Part shown: positions 35,925-44,900 of the stretch, in pieces
Layout: each line of letters begins with the position of its first letter
How positions within the stretch are numbered: position 1 is the first letter of the stretch
The notes under the pieces: model-generated
The model's input: the letters and a program-made list of their open reading frames with translations, nothing else
What the model was told of the DNA's origin: nothing
The model's database searches: none
Assembly (NCBI GenBank): GCA_033063855.1
Contig: CP093830.1
Location: forward strand, 17,422,854-17,486,853
Source: Smittia aterrima
Taxonomy: Eukaryota > Arthropoda > Insecta > Diptera > Chironomidae
Reading direction: 5' to 3'
Length of the DNA: 64,000 nt
Translations under genes and position numbers: made by a program

Positions 35925-36370
35925 TCAAAGAAAGCCTGTGGAAATTTATTTTAGTTTCTGCACTTGCACTGTTCCCTTTTACACACCTTTTATCTAAGAC
36001 TTTCTTTTCCTTTCCTTAAAGTTATCGAGCTTGATTAACTTTAATAATTTGAACGATCTAAAAGAGTGAATTAATTAAGGAACTGAAATTGAATATTGCG
36101 GAGAGGACTACTTTACCTAAGAAGGTTCAAACTTAGTTGACGTGATTTCACTTAGATTTATGACTCGAGACTAATAATTTTCCTTCTAACTTTCTCCCTT
36201 TTAAACCAAAAATTCTGACGTTTCTACGAAAATTGCTTGCTTAGATTTTCTTTTCTTGAATAATTTTTTAAGCGTCAACCATCGTTAACAGCTTGAAACT
36301 TAAAAATTCTCCATATTTTCTTTTTATATATTATATATATTATATATTTTACTAGTTTATCCGCTGCGGC
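35925..36370. other. Spacer without a gene
   Basis: AT-rich sequence with an (ATATT)-type run at about 36324-36350. I see no coding signal. Missing 5' exons of the relic at 35241-35924 could lie here but none is recognisable. Confidence 0.5.
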
Positions 36371-36954
36371 TTAATTAGCATTTCCGCAAAGATGAGTGAT
36401 CTGAAAGAAATTGTTGAAAGTAACTCGATTCACAGGAGCCGTCGTTAATAACCAAACAAGTAGAAAAGAATTAATGAGACGCTCTAACAGATAAAAGAAA
36501 AAATGAAATGCCTCGTCTAGAACAATTTTCTGATTGAACCGACCACGCACGAAAATTGATTCGACAGCTTTTCCTTCATTTGTGGAAACTCGAGGCGTTA
36601 GCAAATGATTGCCCTCCCAGCGCAAGAAATAATCCGAATTCAAGCTGCCCAACTGTCTCGAAAGAACGTCGATACACCAATCGATGCCAAGTTTAAAAGC
36701 GATGCAGGCATCTAAAACCAATAAATTTCTTAAGTAAAGATGACCGGAATTTAAGAAATTAACACTCTCACCTTCACTCGGAAAATTCACAGCTAAGCCA
36801 ACAAAATAATTCTCGAAGCTCAACTTCTCTCGAACTTTCAGATTCTCGACAAACAATCGATGGGAATAAGAGATGAAGCAATCTCAAATTGACCTGGCGG
36901 CGGACGACAAACAGAAGTTGAAACATCAGAAATAATTTCTTCTTCTTGAGCCAT
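36371..36954 (-). CDS. Orphan three-exon gene, function unknown
   Basis: Proposed exons 36954-36894, 36834-36772 and 36711-36371 join in phase for 154 residues ending GNAN. Both introns are small (59 and 60 bases) with GT..AG ends, matching introns of real genes in the window. The start MAQEEEIISD has a fair context (GAAATGG), but the same frame stays open upstream to about 37100 with an acidic, protein-like stretch (GVNVVVEEELAEIDRFEID), so the true start may lie in an unseen 5' exon. The C-terminal half contains a hydrophobic segment (LLERLINSFLLVWLL) that could be a membrane helix. I do not recognise a domain. Exon joining is inferred from phase and splice consensus. Confidence 0.45.
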
Positions 36955-37068
36955 TTCAATTGTGTTCTCCGGACTTTCATCGATTTCAAATCGATCGATT
37001 TCAGCCAACTCTTCTTCAACGACAACATTGACTCCACTGCCCTGACCTCCAGGCACAAACACTACATC

Positions 37069-37096
37069 CGATAAAACCTTAAGTCGATAAAACCTT
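37069..37096. repeat. Tandem 12-base repeat
   Basis: CGATAAAACCTT occurs at 37069-37080 and 37085-37096, exactly repeated with a 4-base spacer, just upstream of the open acidic frame of the orphan gene. Confidence 0.8.
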
Positions 37097-37180
37097 CATT
37101 TGTTAAACAATATTGTTGTCTTGATCTTACTTCTTTCTTTACAGAAAACAACAACAACCCAAAACGAACAAACAAATTTT

Positions 37181-37265
37181 GTATGATTTCAATCCGGAAT
37201 GGAGCAAAATATATGATTCCAATCCGGAATCATACATTTCGCTCCATTCCAAAACGGAATCATAC
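37181..37265. repeat. Imperfect inverted repeat with inner palindrome
   Basis: The left arm (37181-37210) starts GTATGATT and contains GGAATGGAGC. The right arm (37236-37265) is its reverse complement at 24 of 30 positions. Between them lies a palindrome at 37213-37233 with 8-base arms ATGATTCC / GGAATCAT. It could be a miniature element relic or a structured site. It encodes nothing. Confidence 0.75.
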
Positions 37266-37841
37266 AAAGCAAAAAACAACAACAATGCAACCTCCTTGAA
37301 ACCGTCATTGGCGAAGTGTCGAATCTAGTTATGTTGTTATCTATGCAGAATCATTTACGAGCTAGTTTCAGAATCATTTCTCGGTTGGGTGATGAAAACT
37401 AGAGTTGACGTATAATTGAGCTGCAGTTTATTTTCAGGTTTTGTTCTTCTAATGAATGTTCTGTCTTGAACTAGATAGTATACGAAATTTCCGTAATTTT
37501 AAAGCGGATTTGACTTCTAATAAGATTTCAAGCAAAATAAACGAAAACTGCTTCATTTCGCTCTCAACTTTCAATAAGGTAACATCTAATCGCTCTTATT
37601 TTTTCTTCTGGAATATTTTGTAATAATATTCTCTATCGACTGGCGAAGACGTCGGACTACGGACAAAGCGATCACATGGGGGTGTTCCATCCTTCGGATG
37701 AGATGAACCTTTTCTTAGAAGGCGTTAGTGTTATTCGAATATAAAGGTTACGAAGCTGAAATTTTCTCTAATTAGTCTTCAGGTAAAAATTAAATGAAAA
37801 TTCTGACCGCTTCACTCATTTCTGTATCAGCATTCGATAAG

Positions 37842-37903
37842 GTAACATCAACATGATCTCCTGGAGGTTTCAAAAATATTTTTAATTCTATTTTCATTTT
37901 TAG
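37842..37903 (+). other. 62-base leader intron of F-box gene A
   Basis: The donor is GATAAG|GTAACATC and the acceptor TTCATTTTTAG, ending 9 bases before the start codon. F-box gene B has a 62-base intron at the same place relative to its duplicated leader, which supports both. Confidence 0.55.
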
Positions 37904-37912
37904 ATAAAAATT

Positions 37913-39388
37913 ATGGAGAAAAACCCATCACCAACCGCAGACAGCAAGCCTGAGGATGAAACAAAAGCAGACGATTCAGAAGTTTTAAGTGAAAAGCTTG
38001 ACAAGTTAATCATCAAATTACCAGAGCTGACCAGCATGGATCCCTTGGTCTATTTTTCTCGTTTTCTTGGCATTCCTGAGATGATCTTGAAACATTTAAG
38101 AAGTGGCAAAGAAGTGTTAGCAGCTTCAGAAGTCAGTCCAAGTTGGTATAATTTCATCGCTTCGTCGAAAGTTCTCATGAAGAAACTAAAAATTGTTTTT
38201 GATCGAGATGTTGATTTCGATTTGAACAGAGAAAACTTTATTAGCATTCCAAATGTTCATCCAAATTTACACATCTGGATTGATAAGATGAGATTTCATA
38301 CAATTGATTTTCACAAAAAACGGGAGATCAATTCGGAAAATTTCAATTTGCTGAAAAACAGTTCAAGACTGTACCAAAACATTAAAATACGACGACACAT
38401 ATTGACTACAAAAAATGAAAATGGAAAATTACTCGGTGACAAGGTCGGCGACTACGTGACCAATTCAGAACTTGAATTGATTTATAGTAAGGCTCACGAA
38501 TGGAAAAAGGTTTCACTCTATAATGTTTATTTTAGAAAAAAACTAGATTTGTGGAAATTTTTCTCATCAATCGAATCATCAGTCGAAAGCATTTTCGTCA
38601 GGGACTATGGCTTTCTTTCATTGGAAGATCCAACTTCAGAGATTGAATCTTTCAAAGTTTTAAAATTTCCAAAGCTGAAAAAACTTAAAATCAGTCTTTT
38701 ATATGGCAACAGTTTTGGCGAAACTTTGTCCAGATTTTTAACAAACTCTGTTGCTATCGAAGAACTTGATTTTGTTGACTTTTCTAAAACTGTCGACAAA
38801 GATACTTTAGCAAAAGTTCTCAAAAACTTTGACAAACTAAAAAGTCTCAAAATTGTTTCATCAAACTTAAATGAAATATTCGAAGATGAATCTTTTAAAC
38901 AGTTTCAATTCAAGCTCAAGAGCATGTCAATACATATTACCACACACTGTGTACATGCCCCCAACTTCCCAAACTTCCTAATGTCACAAAGCGAAAATCT
39001 TGAAGTGTTGAAGATTAAACTACTCGGTGACCACAAAGAAACCTTCGACGTGATCATGATATTGCCAAAGCTAAAGAATCTCAGCCTCGATTATTATGGA
39101 AATTTTCCCGAGAACGAAGTTCCAAATAATATGTCAACCTCAATCACTGAACTCTGTTTGCATAGACCTGCTAAAGCTGTTAGCGTAAAGTTTTTATTGG
39201 GTTCAATGCCAAAAGTAATAAACCTTACCCTCCACTCAATCGATGAAGAAGGTTTTAAAATGTTAAAATCAATGAAGAGAAAGTTTGAAAAATTGAAAGT
39301 TTTATGTTTGAAAGGAGTTAACAGAAAGGAAATGGAAGAAATTATGACCGAAAACTACATTTCGCTAGAGATTGTCAAGTCAATTTAA
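37913..39388 (+). CDS. F-box/leucine-rich-repeat-like protein A
   Basis: A single coding exon of 491 residues. After a 40-residue acidic leader absent from its neighbour B, residues about 43-90 form an F-box-like motif (MDPLVYFSRFLGIPEMILKHL ... SEVSPSWYNFIASSKVLM). The rest is a long array of irregular leucine-rich repeats (for example PKLKKLKISLLYGNSF, LKSLKIVSSN, PKLKNLSLDYYGNFPE). F-box proteins bring substrates to SCF ubiquitin ligases; the repeats would bind the target, which is unknown. The start ATGGAGAAA lies just after the leader intron. Gene B is a tandem copy on the same strand, 451 bases downstream. Assignment to the F-box family is by motif only. Confidence 0.7.
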   Translation: MEKNPSPTADSKPEDETKADDSEVLSEKLDKLIIKLPELTSMDPLVYFSRFLGIPEMILKHLRSGKEVLAASEVSPSWYNFIASSKVLMKKLKIVFDRDVDFDLNRENFISIPNVHPNLHIWIDKMRFHTIDFHKKREINSENFNLLKNSSRLYQNIKIRRHILTTKNENGKLLGDKVGDYVTNSELELIYSKAHEWKKVSLYNVYFRKKLDLWKFFSSIESSVESIFVRDYGFLSLEDPTSEIESFKVLKFPKLKKLKISLLYGNSFGETLSRFLTNSVAIEELDFVDFSKTVDKDTLAKVLKNFDKLKSLKIVSSNLNEIFEDESFKQFQFKLKSMSIHITTHCVHAPNFPNFLMSQSENLEVLKIKLLGDHKETFDVIMILPKLKNLSLDYYGNFPENEVPNNMSTSITELCLHRPAKAVSVKFLLGSMPKVINLTLHSIDEEGFKMLKSMKRKFEKLKVLCLKGVNRKEMEEIMTENYISLEIVKSI

Positions 39389-39540
39389 ATTAAAAACTAA
39401 AATATTTTCAAAAGCAAAAAACATTAGGTTTTATTTAATATTCATTTTGTGGCTCCAGTTGCAAATATACGTTTGTAGGTTACAAACGTTACTCCATAGA
39501 AAAAAATTAACAAAATTGAAGGCGTTTCAACCTTTTGAGA

Positions 39541-39794
39541 ACCATTTCTTAGAAGGCGTTAGTTATTCCATTTGGATTTTCTATTTCTGTTCCCTTTTGG
39601 TCTTAGTTACGGGTTTTTCTAATAGAAAGGCAACGAAGCTGGTATTTTCTCTAATTAGTTTTCAGGTAAAAATTAACATTTTCAGGTGAAAATTGTCACC
39701 GCTTCACTCATTTCGTCTCGACAATCGAAAAGGTAACATTCGCTGGCATTAACATCTTCTGTAACATTCAATTAAATTTTCATTTTCGTTTTAG
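39541..39794 (+). repeat. Duplicated upstream segment of F-box gene B
   Basis: This segment repeats the upstream DNA of gene A (about 37711-37903). Shared elements in order are TTTCTTAGAAGGCGTTAG, ACGAAGCTG, TTTTCTCTAATTAGT, TTCAGGTAAAAATTAA, CCGCTTCACTCATTTC, and a 62-base intron (39733-39794; donor AAAAG|GTAACATT, acceptor TTTTAG). Promoter and leader were copied along with the coding region. Confidence 0.75.
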
Positions 39795-39839
39795 TAAATA
39801 TTTCCAAGTCATCAAATTATCTGAGTTGATAAGGAAAGC

Positions 39840-41060
39840 ATGGATCCACTGGAATATTTTTTACGTTTCCTCGACATTCCTGAAATGATTCTGTTTCATT
39901 TAAACGGAAAGGATTTGATTAAGATCTCAGAAGTTAGTCCAAGTTGGTATAATTTCATCGCATCGTCGAAAGTTCTCATGCAGAAAGTTCAAATTAGTTT
40001 TGATGGCAAACGTGAGCTGCTTCCGGTTGATTCTGATTTGCTCAGGAACAGTTCGAGAATGTATCAGAATATTGAAATCCGACGAGCTAACGCTTTAATT
40101 AGAAGTGAATGTTTCAGAGAGAAAAACAGCTTTACCAAGGCGGAACTCCATTTCTTTCGTAGTAAGGCTCATGAATGGAAAAACGTTTCACTCTTTAATA
40201 TTGCATTTAGAAAGAAATGCGATCCTTGGAAATTTTTCTCATCAATCCAAGAGTCAGTGGAAAATCTTTCAGTCATTAATTATGGCAGATATTCGTTGGA
40301 TGAGTGTGATCCATCAAATTTTGAATCTTTCAAAGCTTTAAATTGTCCAAAGCTAAAACAATTGAAACTGCGTTTTTCCGACAACACAAACTTAGGTGAA
40401 GCTTATGCTAGATTTTTGTTAAACTCTGCTACAGTCGAAAACCTTGAATTTGATGGTTTTGCTGGTATCGTTAACAAAGATATTTTCATACAAATGCTCG
40501 AAAATTTTGAGAAGCTAACAAGCCTCACCCTCGGATCAAAAAAAGCAAATAAAATATTCGAGGACGAATCTTTTAAACGATTTAAATTTAAGCTTAAAAG
40601 CTTCACGATAATTACTAACAGACCCTTTATGCTTGGCATTAACTTTCGGAGATTTCTTAGAACACAAAGGAACCATCTCGAAAAATTGTCTATTGATCAA
40701 GACTTCGACAGAGAAACTTTCGGTGTTATTATGAAAATGCCAAAGCTCAAGTCTCTGTTTCTCAAATATTCAGAGAACTTTTCTGAAAACCAAATTCCAA
40801 ATGAAATTTCTACTTCAATCACTGATCTAAGGATAAATTGTAAGGTTAATGTTTTCTGCTTAAAATTTCTATTAGACTCAATGCCGAATGGCAGAAGAAT
40901 TAGCTTCTTCTCAATCGATAAAGAAAAGTTGCACATGTTGAAGTCAATGAAGAAAAAGTTTAAAGAATTGAGAGCTCATAAATTGATTGGGGTCGACAGA
41001 AAGGAATTGGAAGAAATTGTGATCCATAATTGTCATGTTAAAAACTGCTTCATTCGCTAG
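39840..41060 (+). CDS. F-box/leucine-rich-repeat-like protein B
   Basis: Single coding exon of 406 residues, starting MDPLEYFLRFLDIPEMILF, which aligns with residue 43 onward of gene A. The F-box-like segment shares SEVSPSWYNFIASSKVLM exactly with A. The leucine-rich repeats follow with many matching lines (SKAHEWKNVSLFN against SKAHEWKKVSLYN). B lacks A's 40-residue leader and about 50 residues of repeat sequence after the F-box, and its C-terminus differs (HNCHVKNCFIR). A substrate-receptor role in an SCF ligase is inferred from the motif. The tandem arrangement and copied upstream DNA show a fairly recent duplication. Confidence 0.7.
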   Translation: MDPLEYFLRFLDIPEMILFHLNGKDLIKISEVSPSWYNFIASSKVLMQKVQISFDGKRELLPVDSDLLRNSSRMYQNIEIRRANALIRSECFREKNSFTKAELHFFRSKAHEWKNVSLFNIAFRKKCDPWKFFSSIQESVENLSVINYGRYSLDECDPSNFESFKALNCPKLKQLKLRFSDNTNLGEAYARFLLNSATVENLEFDGFAGIVNKDIFIQMLENFEKLTSLTLGSKKANKIFEDESFKRFKFKLKSFTIITNRPFMLGINFRRFLRTQRNHLEKLSIDQDFDRETFGVIMKMPKLKSLFLKYSENFSENQIPNEISTSITDLRINCKVNVFCLKFLLDSMPNGRRISFFSIDKEKLHMLKSMKKKFKELRAHKLIGVDRKELEEIVIHNCHVKNCFIR

Positions 41061-41238
41061 AACTATGAAGTCGGAAACATTCTAAACCGCAAATAAAAAT
41101 AAGTTTTCCTTTTAATTAGATTCTATTCATTTCTATCAGCTCTATTAAAAATAAGAGTTTGCTTTTTAGATATTTTCTTTAAGCGATTGTAATGTTGTAA
41201 TGTTCATTGATTTAAAATAAATTGCCAATTAATATTAT

Positions 41239-41293
41239 AAACTGTTATCAATTTATGCGATCACGCATAAACTTTTAATAAAATAAACAGTTT
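41239..41293. repeat. Small element with terminal inverted repeats
   Basis: The ends are AAACTGTT and AACAGTTT. An inner perfect inverted repeat TTTATGCG / CGCATAAA sits off centre. The unit is 55 bases long, lies 180 bases after F-box gene B and is noncoding. It could be a miniature transposon relic or a stem-loop. Confidence 0.6.
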
Positions 41294-41951
41294 TCATTAA
41301 GAAAAATGATGAACTTGAGTTTGGGTTGTTCTTCGCTATAATTATAACCGCACAAAAAAATTTAAATTCCACTTCTTCTAGTGCCATCTATCGTTGTTTT
41401 TGAAATTAACGGCCGTTGCACAAATTTTCTCTCTCTTGAGTTGAAGAGCGTATTAAAAAATAAAGAGAAAAATGATCATTCAGTTCTTGAAGAAACTTTG
41501 TAAGATAAAGACTTGTTTTTTGGCCGTTGTTGTGTAAAGAATAAATTATTTAAGCTTCTGCGTTGAAAGAAACATGAAGTAGAAGAAAACATCCTCGTTA
41601 ACTTCGGACTCTCACTTTTTATTATTTTAATCCGCGACTTCGTGTGTATTCGTTCGATTAAATTTGCATTTTAGAGAAAAGAGAATTTTATCGCGTCGAA
41701 GTGCCTCTCGACGTCGCCGATGGACGCTTAATGTGAAAAGAATTGAAAGTGAACGCCGCTTGTTGTTTTATAAATTTGTTCGGCAAAGTGAAGTTGAATT
41801 TATAATAACGCGATTGTGTAATTTCAACTGCACGAAGCGAAAGGAAGGAAGTGGTCAATTGAAAATGTGTTAATAAAGCTCAGTTGAAATTGTTAAAACC
41901 TGAAAGCAATTTATCTCCTTTTGATTGGAAAATTGGATTAGCCGCCTCACC
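41294..41951 (+). promoter_or_regulatory. srGAP upstream promoter and leader
   Basis: No gene is visible here. The stretch precedes the first coding exon of srGAP and should contain its distal promoter and 5' UTR. The frame at 41664-41873 is Arg-rich and unsupported. An AG at about 41674 could end a leader intron, but no partner is evident. Confidence 0.4.
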
Positions 41952-44900
41952 ATGGATGAACATGAAGACGATCAGAACCCAATTAAGTCGCCAATCAAGC
42001 GCTATGGGTCAACGAGAAAGATTTATTTATTCAACAGTAAGTATTTAAACAAATATCATCACTTTCTACCCACAAACTCACACTCGGGATGAAATATGCG
42101 CGAATAAGATTTCCACGTTTGCTTTTCTTACTTTTGTTCGTGCCGGGCGCATTCGACTAGTAAATCACGGGAAGTGTAAACACACAAGTTTCCTCGCTTC
42201 TTCGCGGATTTTTAATTTACGACCGCACGGGATGGAAAATCGATTGATTCTCTCCCAAGAAAAGAAAGACGGTAAACACATGAGATAGACTATTAATAAA
42301 TACTCGAGTGCTGATCAAAATATTTCCTCGACGTGATCATCGCACTTTTATTACAAGCGAAAAAAATCCTGACCTGAGCCAAAGTGAACAACAAGGCGAG
42401 AGAGAGGAGTATAAACTAAAAAGCGCCACTGCCAAGATGATGCTTCGCGGTCTATAAATAAACAATAATAAAACTCTGCGATGGTGAAGCTCCAGAGCGA
42501 CGCAATTGGAAATATGTTTCTTCTCATCGTTTTAATAATTTTAACCAACATTTCGGGTTGATGTGAAGGGATTTTCTACGTAGCGAACGACTGTCTCTCA
42601 CACTTGTTAAGCTGGAAATGTTTAAAAAGCCCTCGATTGAATTTAAACAAAGTTTTTTTGTTGTAAAGTTGAAGAGGGTGAAGATCGATGAAAACACAAA
42701 CAGCTGCCACTCGAAGAAACTTCTTCTGATCTTCGTTCTTTGAAAGTGACTTTCAAAGACATAAATTGTAAGTTTCTTCCCCTTCAACGGGTCTTGACAC
42801 GATGCAGAGGTTTTCACGCCCGGAAACTTATTTTTCCGCGCACTCGAGAATAATTTTTGCTGACCTACTTGAAAGCTAGCAAAGCTAGTTGTTTAAACCA
42901 GAGCGTGCCCCATCAACATGAAATAACAATAATATTCAGAATTGGCAGAATGAAAATGCGATCTCAGGTCGTTTATTTGCTTACGCAAAAAACTTTTCAG
43001 AGTTTAAAGCCAGCGAGTTGTTTGCTACATACACACTCACAAAGTGCTCTTCTCTTATCGCCGTGACTTGATGCTTTATCGCAAGTTATCCTATAATTTA
43101 TCATCGTTGCGATTATATTTCTCTCCCGACTCTCGTTGAAATAAGATAAGTGACAAATGATTCGTCACGAAACGCTTTATTTTCCACGAAAGTTTGTTTT
43201 TCAATGTCGCTTGTTGATGCTCAATCGATTTCTGTGCTTGATGCTGCTGCCAAATCGTTCTCTTGGCACGTGTTCTCTAATTAAACAACCAACCTATTCG
43301 CATAAGTTTGTTTATAAATTAATTTTGTATTTGGCTTTGCGAGTGTTATAAACTGGAGAAACAGAAATAGAAAATATTATTTAGTCTTGACTTTCGCCTC
43401 AAGTTCAAACGATTAAGATTGACAAATAAATTGGAGCCGTGCAGCACCTAACGGAGCTTTTTTCTCCTCAATAATTGCACTGAAAGTCAAAGGTCTAATC
43501 CACATTCTTGCTTGTCATTAGTTGCTCGACTCGCGCCTGCGGTGATAAACTTCATGAGATCTGCTCGAATTATTTCTCTTTGTGCTCTTTTGCGATTCTT
43601 TATTTGCCAGCAATTCAAACAAGAAGACGAGTTTAAACTTTAAAAAGAGTTAGCTCGAAGGCGCGTGCAAAGGAAATTGACTTCGGACGATCTCTAATGA
43701 CTCAAAGTTCCTTTTATGTTTTTTATGGAAAGAAGAAGGCGTTTGCCAACAATAAATTGAGTTAACAGATTTTAAAAAAGGCACAAGTAATTAAATCACA
43801 CACAACGCGATCAGTAAACACTTTCATGTTTTATGTTCTTCGTCCGTTCGTTAAGTAAGAAGTTATATGAGACCTTACCTGCAACTCGTGATCAGAATTG
43901 TACAACAAGCAACAAAGGAACATTTTCTTTTCTTCTTGCTGTGTCTCACTATTCATCCGTTCGCCTATAAATAGAAACACATGCACAAGAACTATGAAGA
44001 ATTTATGAGACCTTCTTATGCTTGTGCTTGGTCGTCTCTTATGCTAAATGAAAAAGAACAACAAGACCATCCGAAAAAACACAAAAATCGCTTTTTTTAT
44101 CGCAAAACATCTGCTCTGGGTTACAGTTCGTTTTCTTTTTAATTTTTTTGAAAGCAATATAGCTTATAACTGCCATAAACGATGTCTTGAGTGTGTCCTC
44201 AGGCTTCCTCTCCTTTGATTTATCAATTTGTTCTTTTCACTCTTCGCGATGCTCTTCGATGTTGAAGCATCAAACGCAAACCACAAACATTAACGGCTCG
44301 TTTTGAATTGCATAAAACATTCGACTCAGCCCTGTTGGCTTATGCTCTCGACTCGCTCTCTCGATTCATCGGAAATCTCACCACTACGGGTTCAGTCGAT
44401 GAAAATAATCCAAGCAAGAAACATTGAAAATTCTATTCGTCGTGAATTAATTCAGTAAAGTCGGTTTAAATAGCTGAAAATAGCAGCGAGAATTGAGTGC
44501 ATTAGTGCGGAGAAGTGTTCGTTTATCAGTGAAAGTAAAAAACCGATAAGAAAAATCCAATAAATTCGAGTCGAGAGCATCAAGAAAACGAAGACTTTAG
44601 CTAATTTTAATGCAAGACGACGTTGATAAGGAAATTTGTTTCGTCTCGTTATCAACAAACTGAATTGAATAATTTTACTAATTACGCTTAAGTAAATCGC
44701 TCAATTTTGAGTTTGCGAAATTCTCGAAAAGATCTTTGCAACGCAGTTCTTCTCATTTGTTTTCTCTCCATCCTTCATCTCGTTTTTGCGGCTGAACCAA
44801 GCGATGAAAGATATTTCTTTTGGATTCATCTTTGAATGGACATGAAATGTTGAAATGATTTCTGTTCGTAAATCAATTAATTGAGTTGCACTTTAAATAT

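Larger units (their letters stand above)
36955..37912. other. Repeat-containing spacer between divergent genes
   Basis: This stretch lies between the orphan gene (minus) and F-box gene A (plus). It contains a short tandem repeat (37069-37096), an imperfect inverted repeat (37181-37265), a first AAGGTAACATCTAATC motif at about 37577, and the leader of F-box gene A with a 62-base intron at 37842-37903. Confidence 0.6.

Noticed and set aside
42738..42758. 21-base palindrome CTTTGAAAGT-g-ACTTTCAAAG in the srGAP intron
   Set aside because: Too short for a microRNA precursor and expected occasionally by chance; noted only inside the intron entry.
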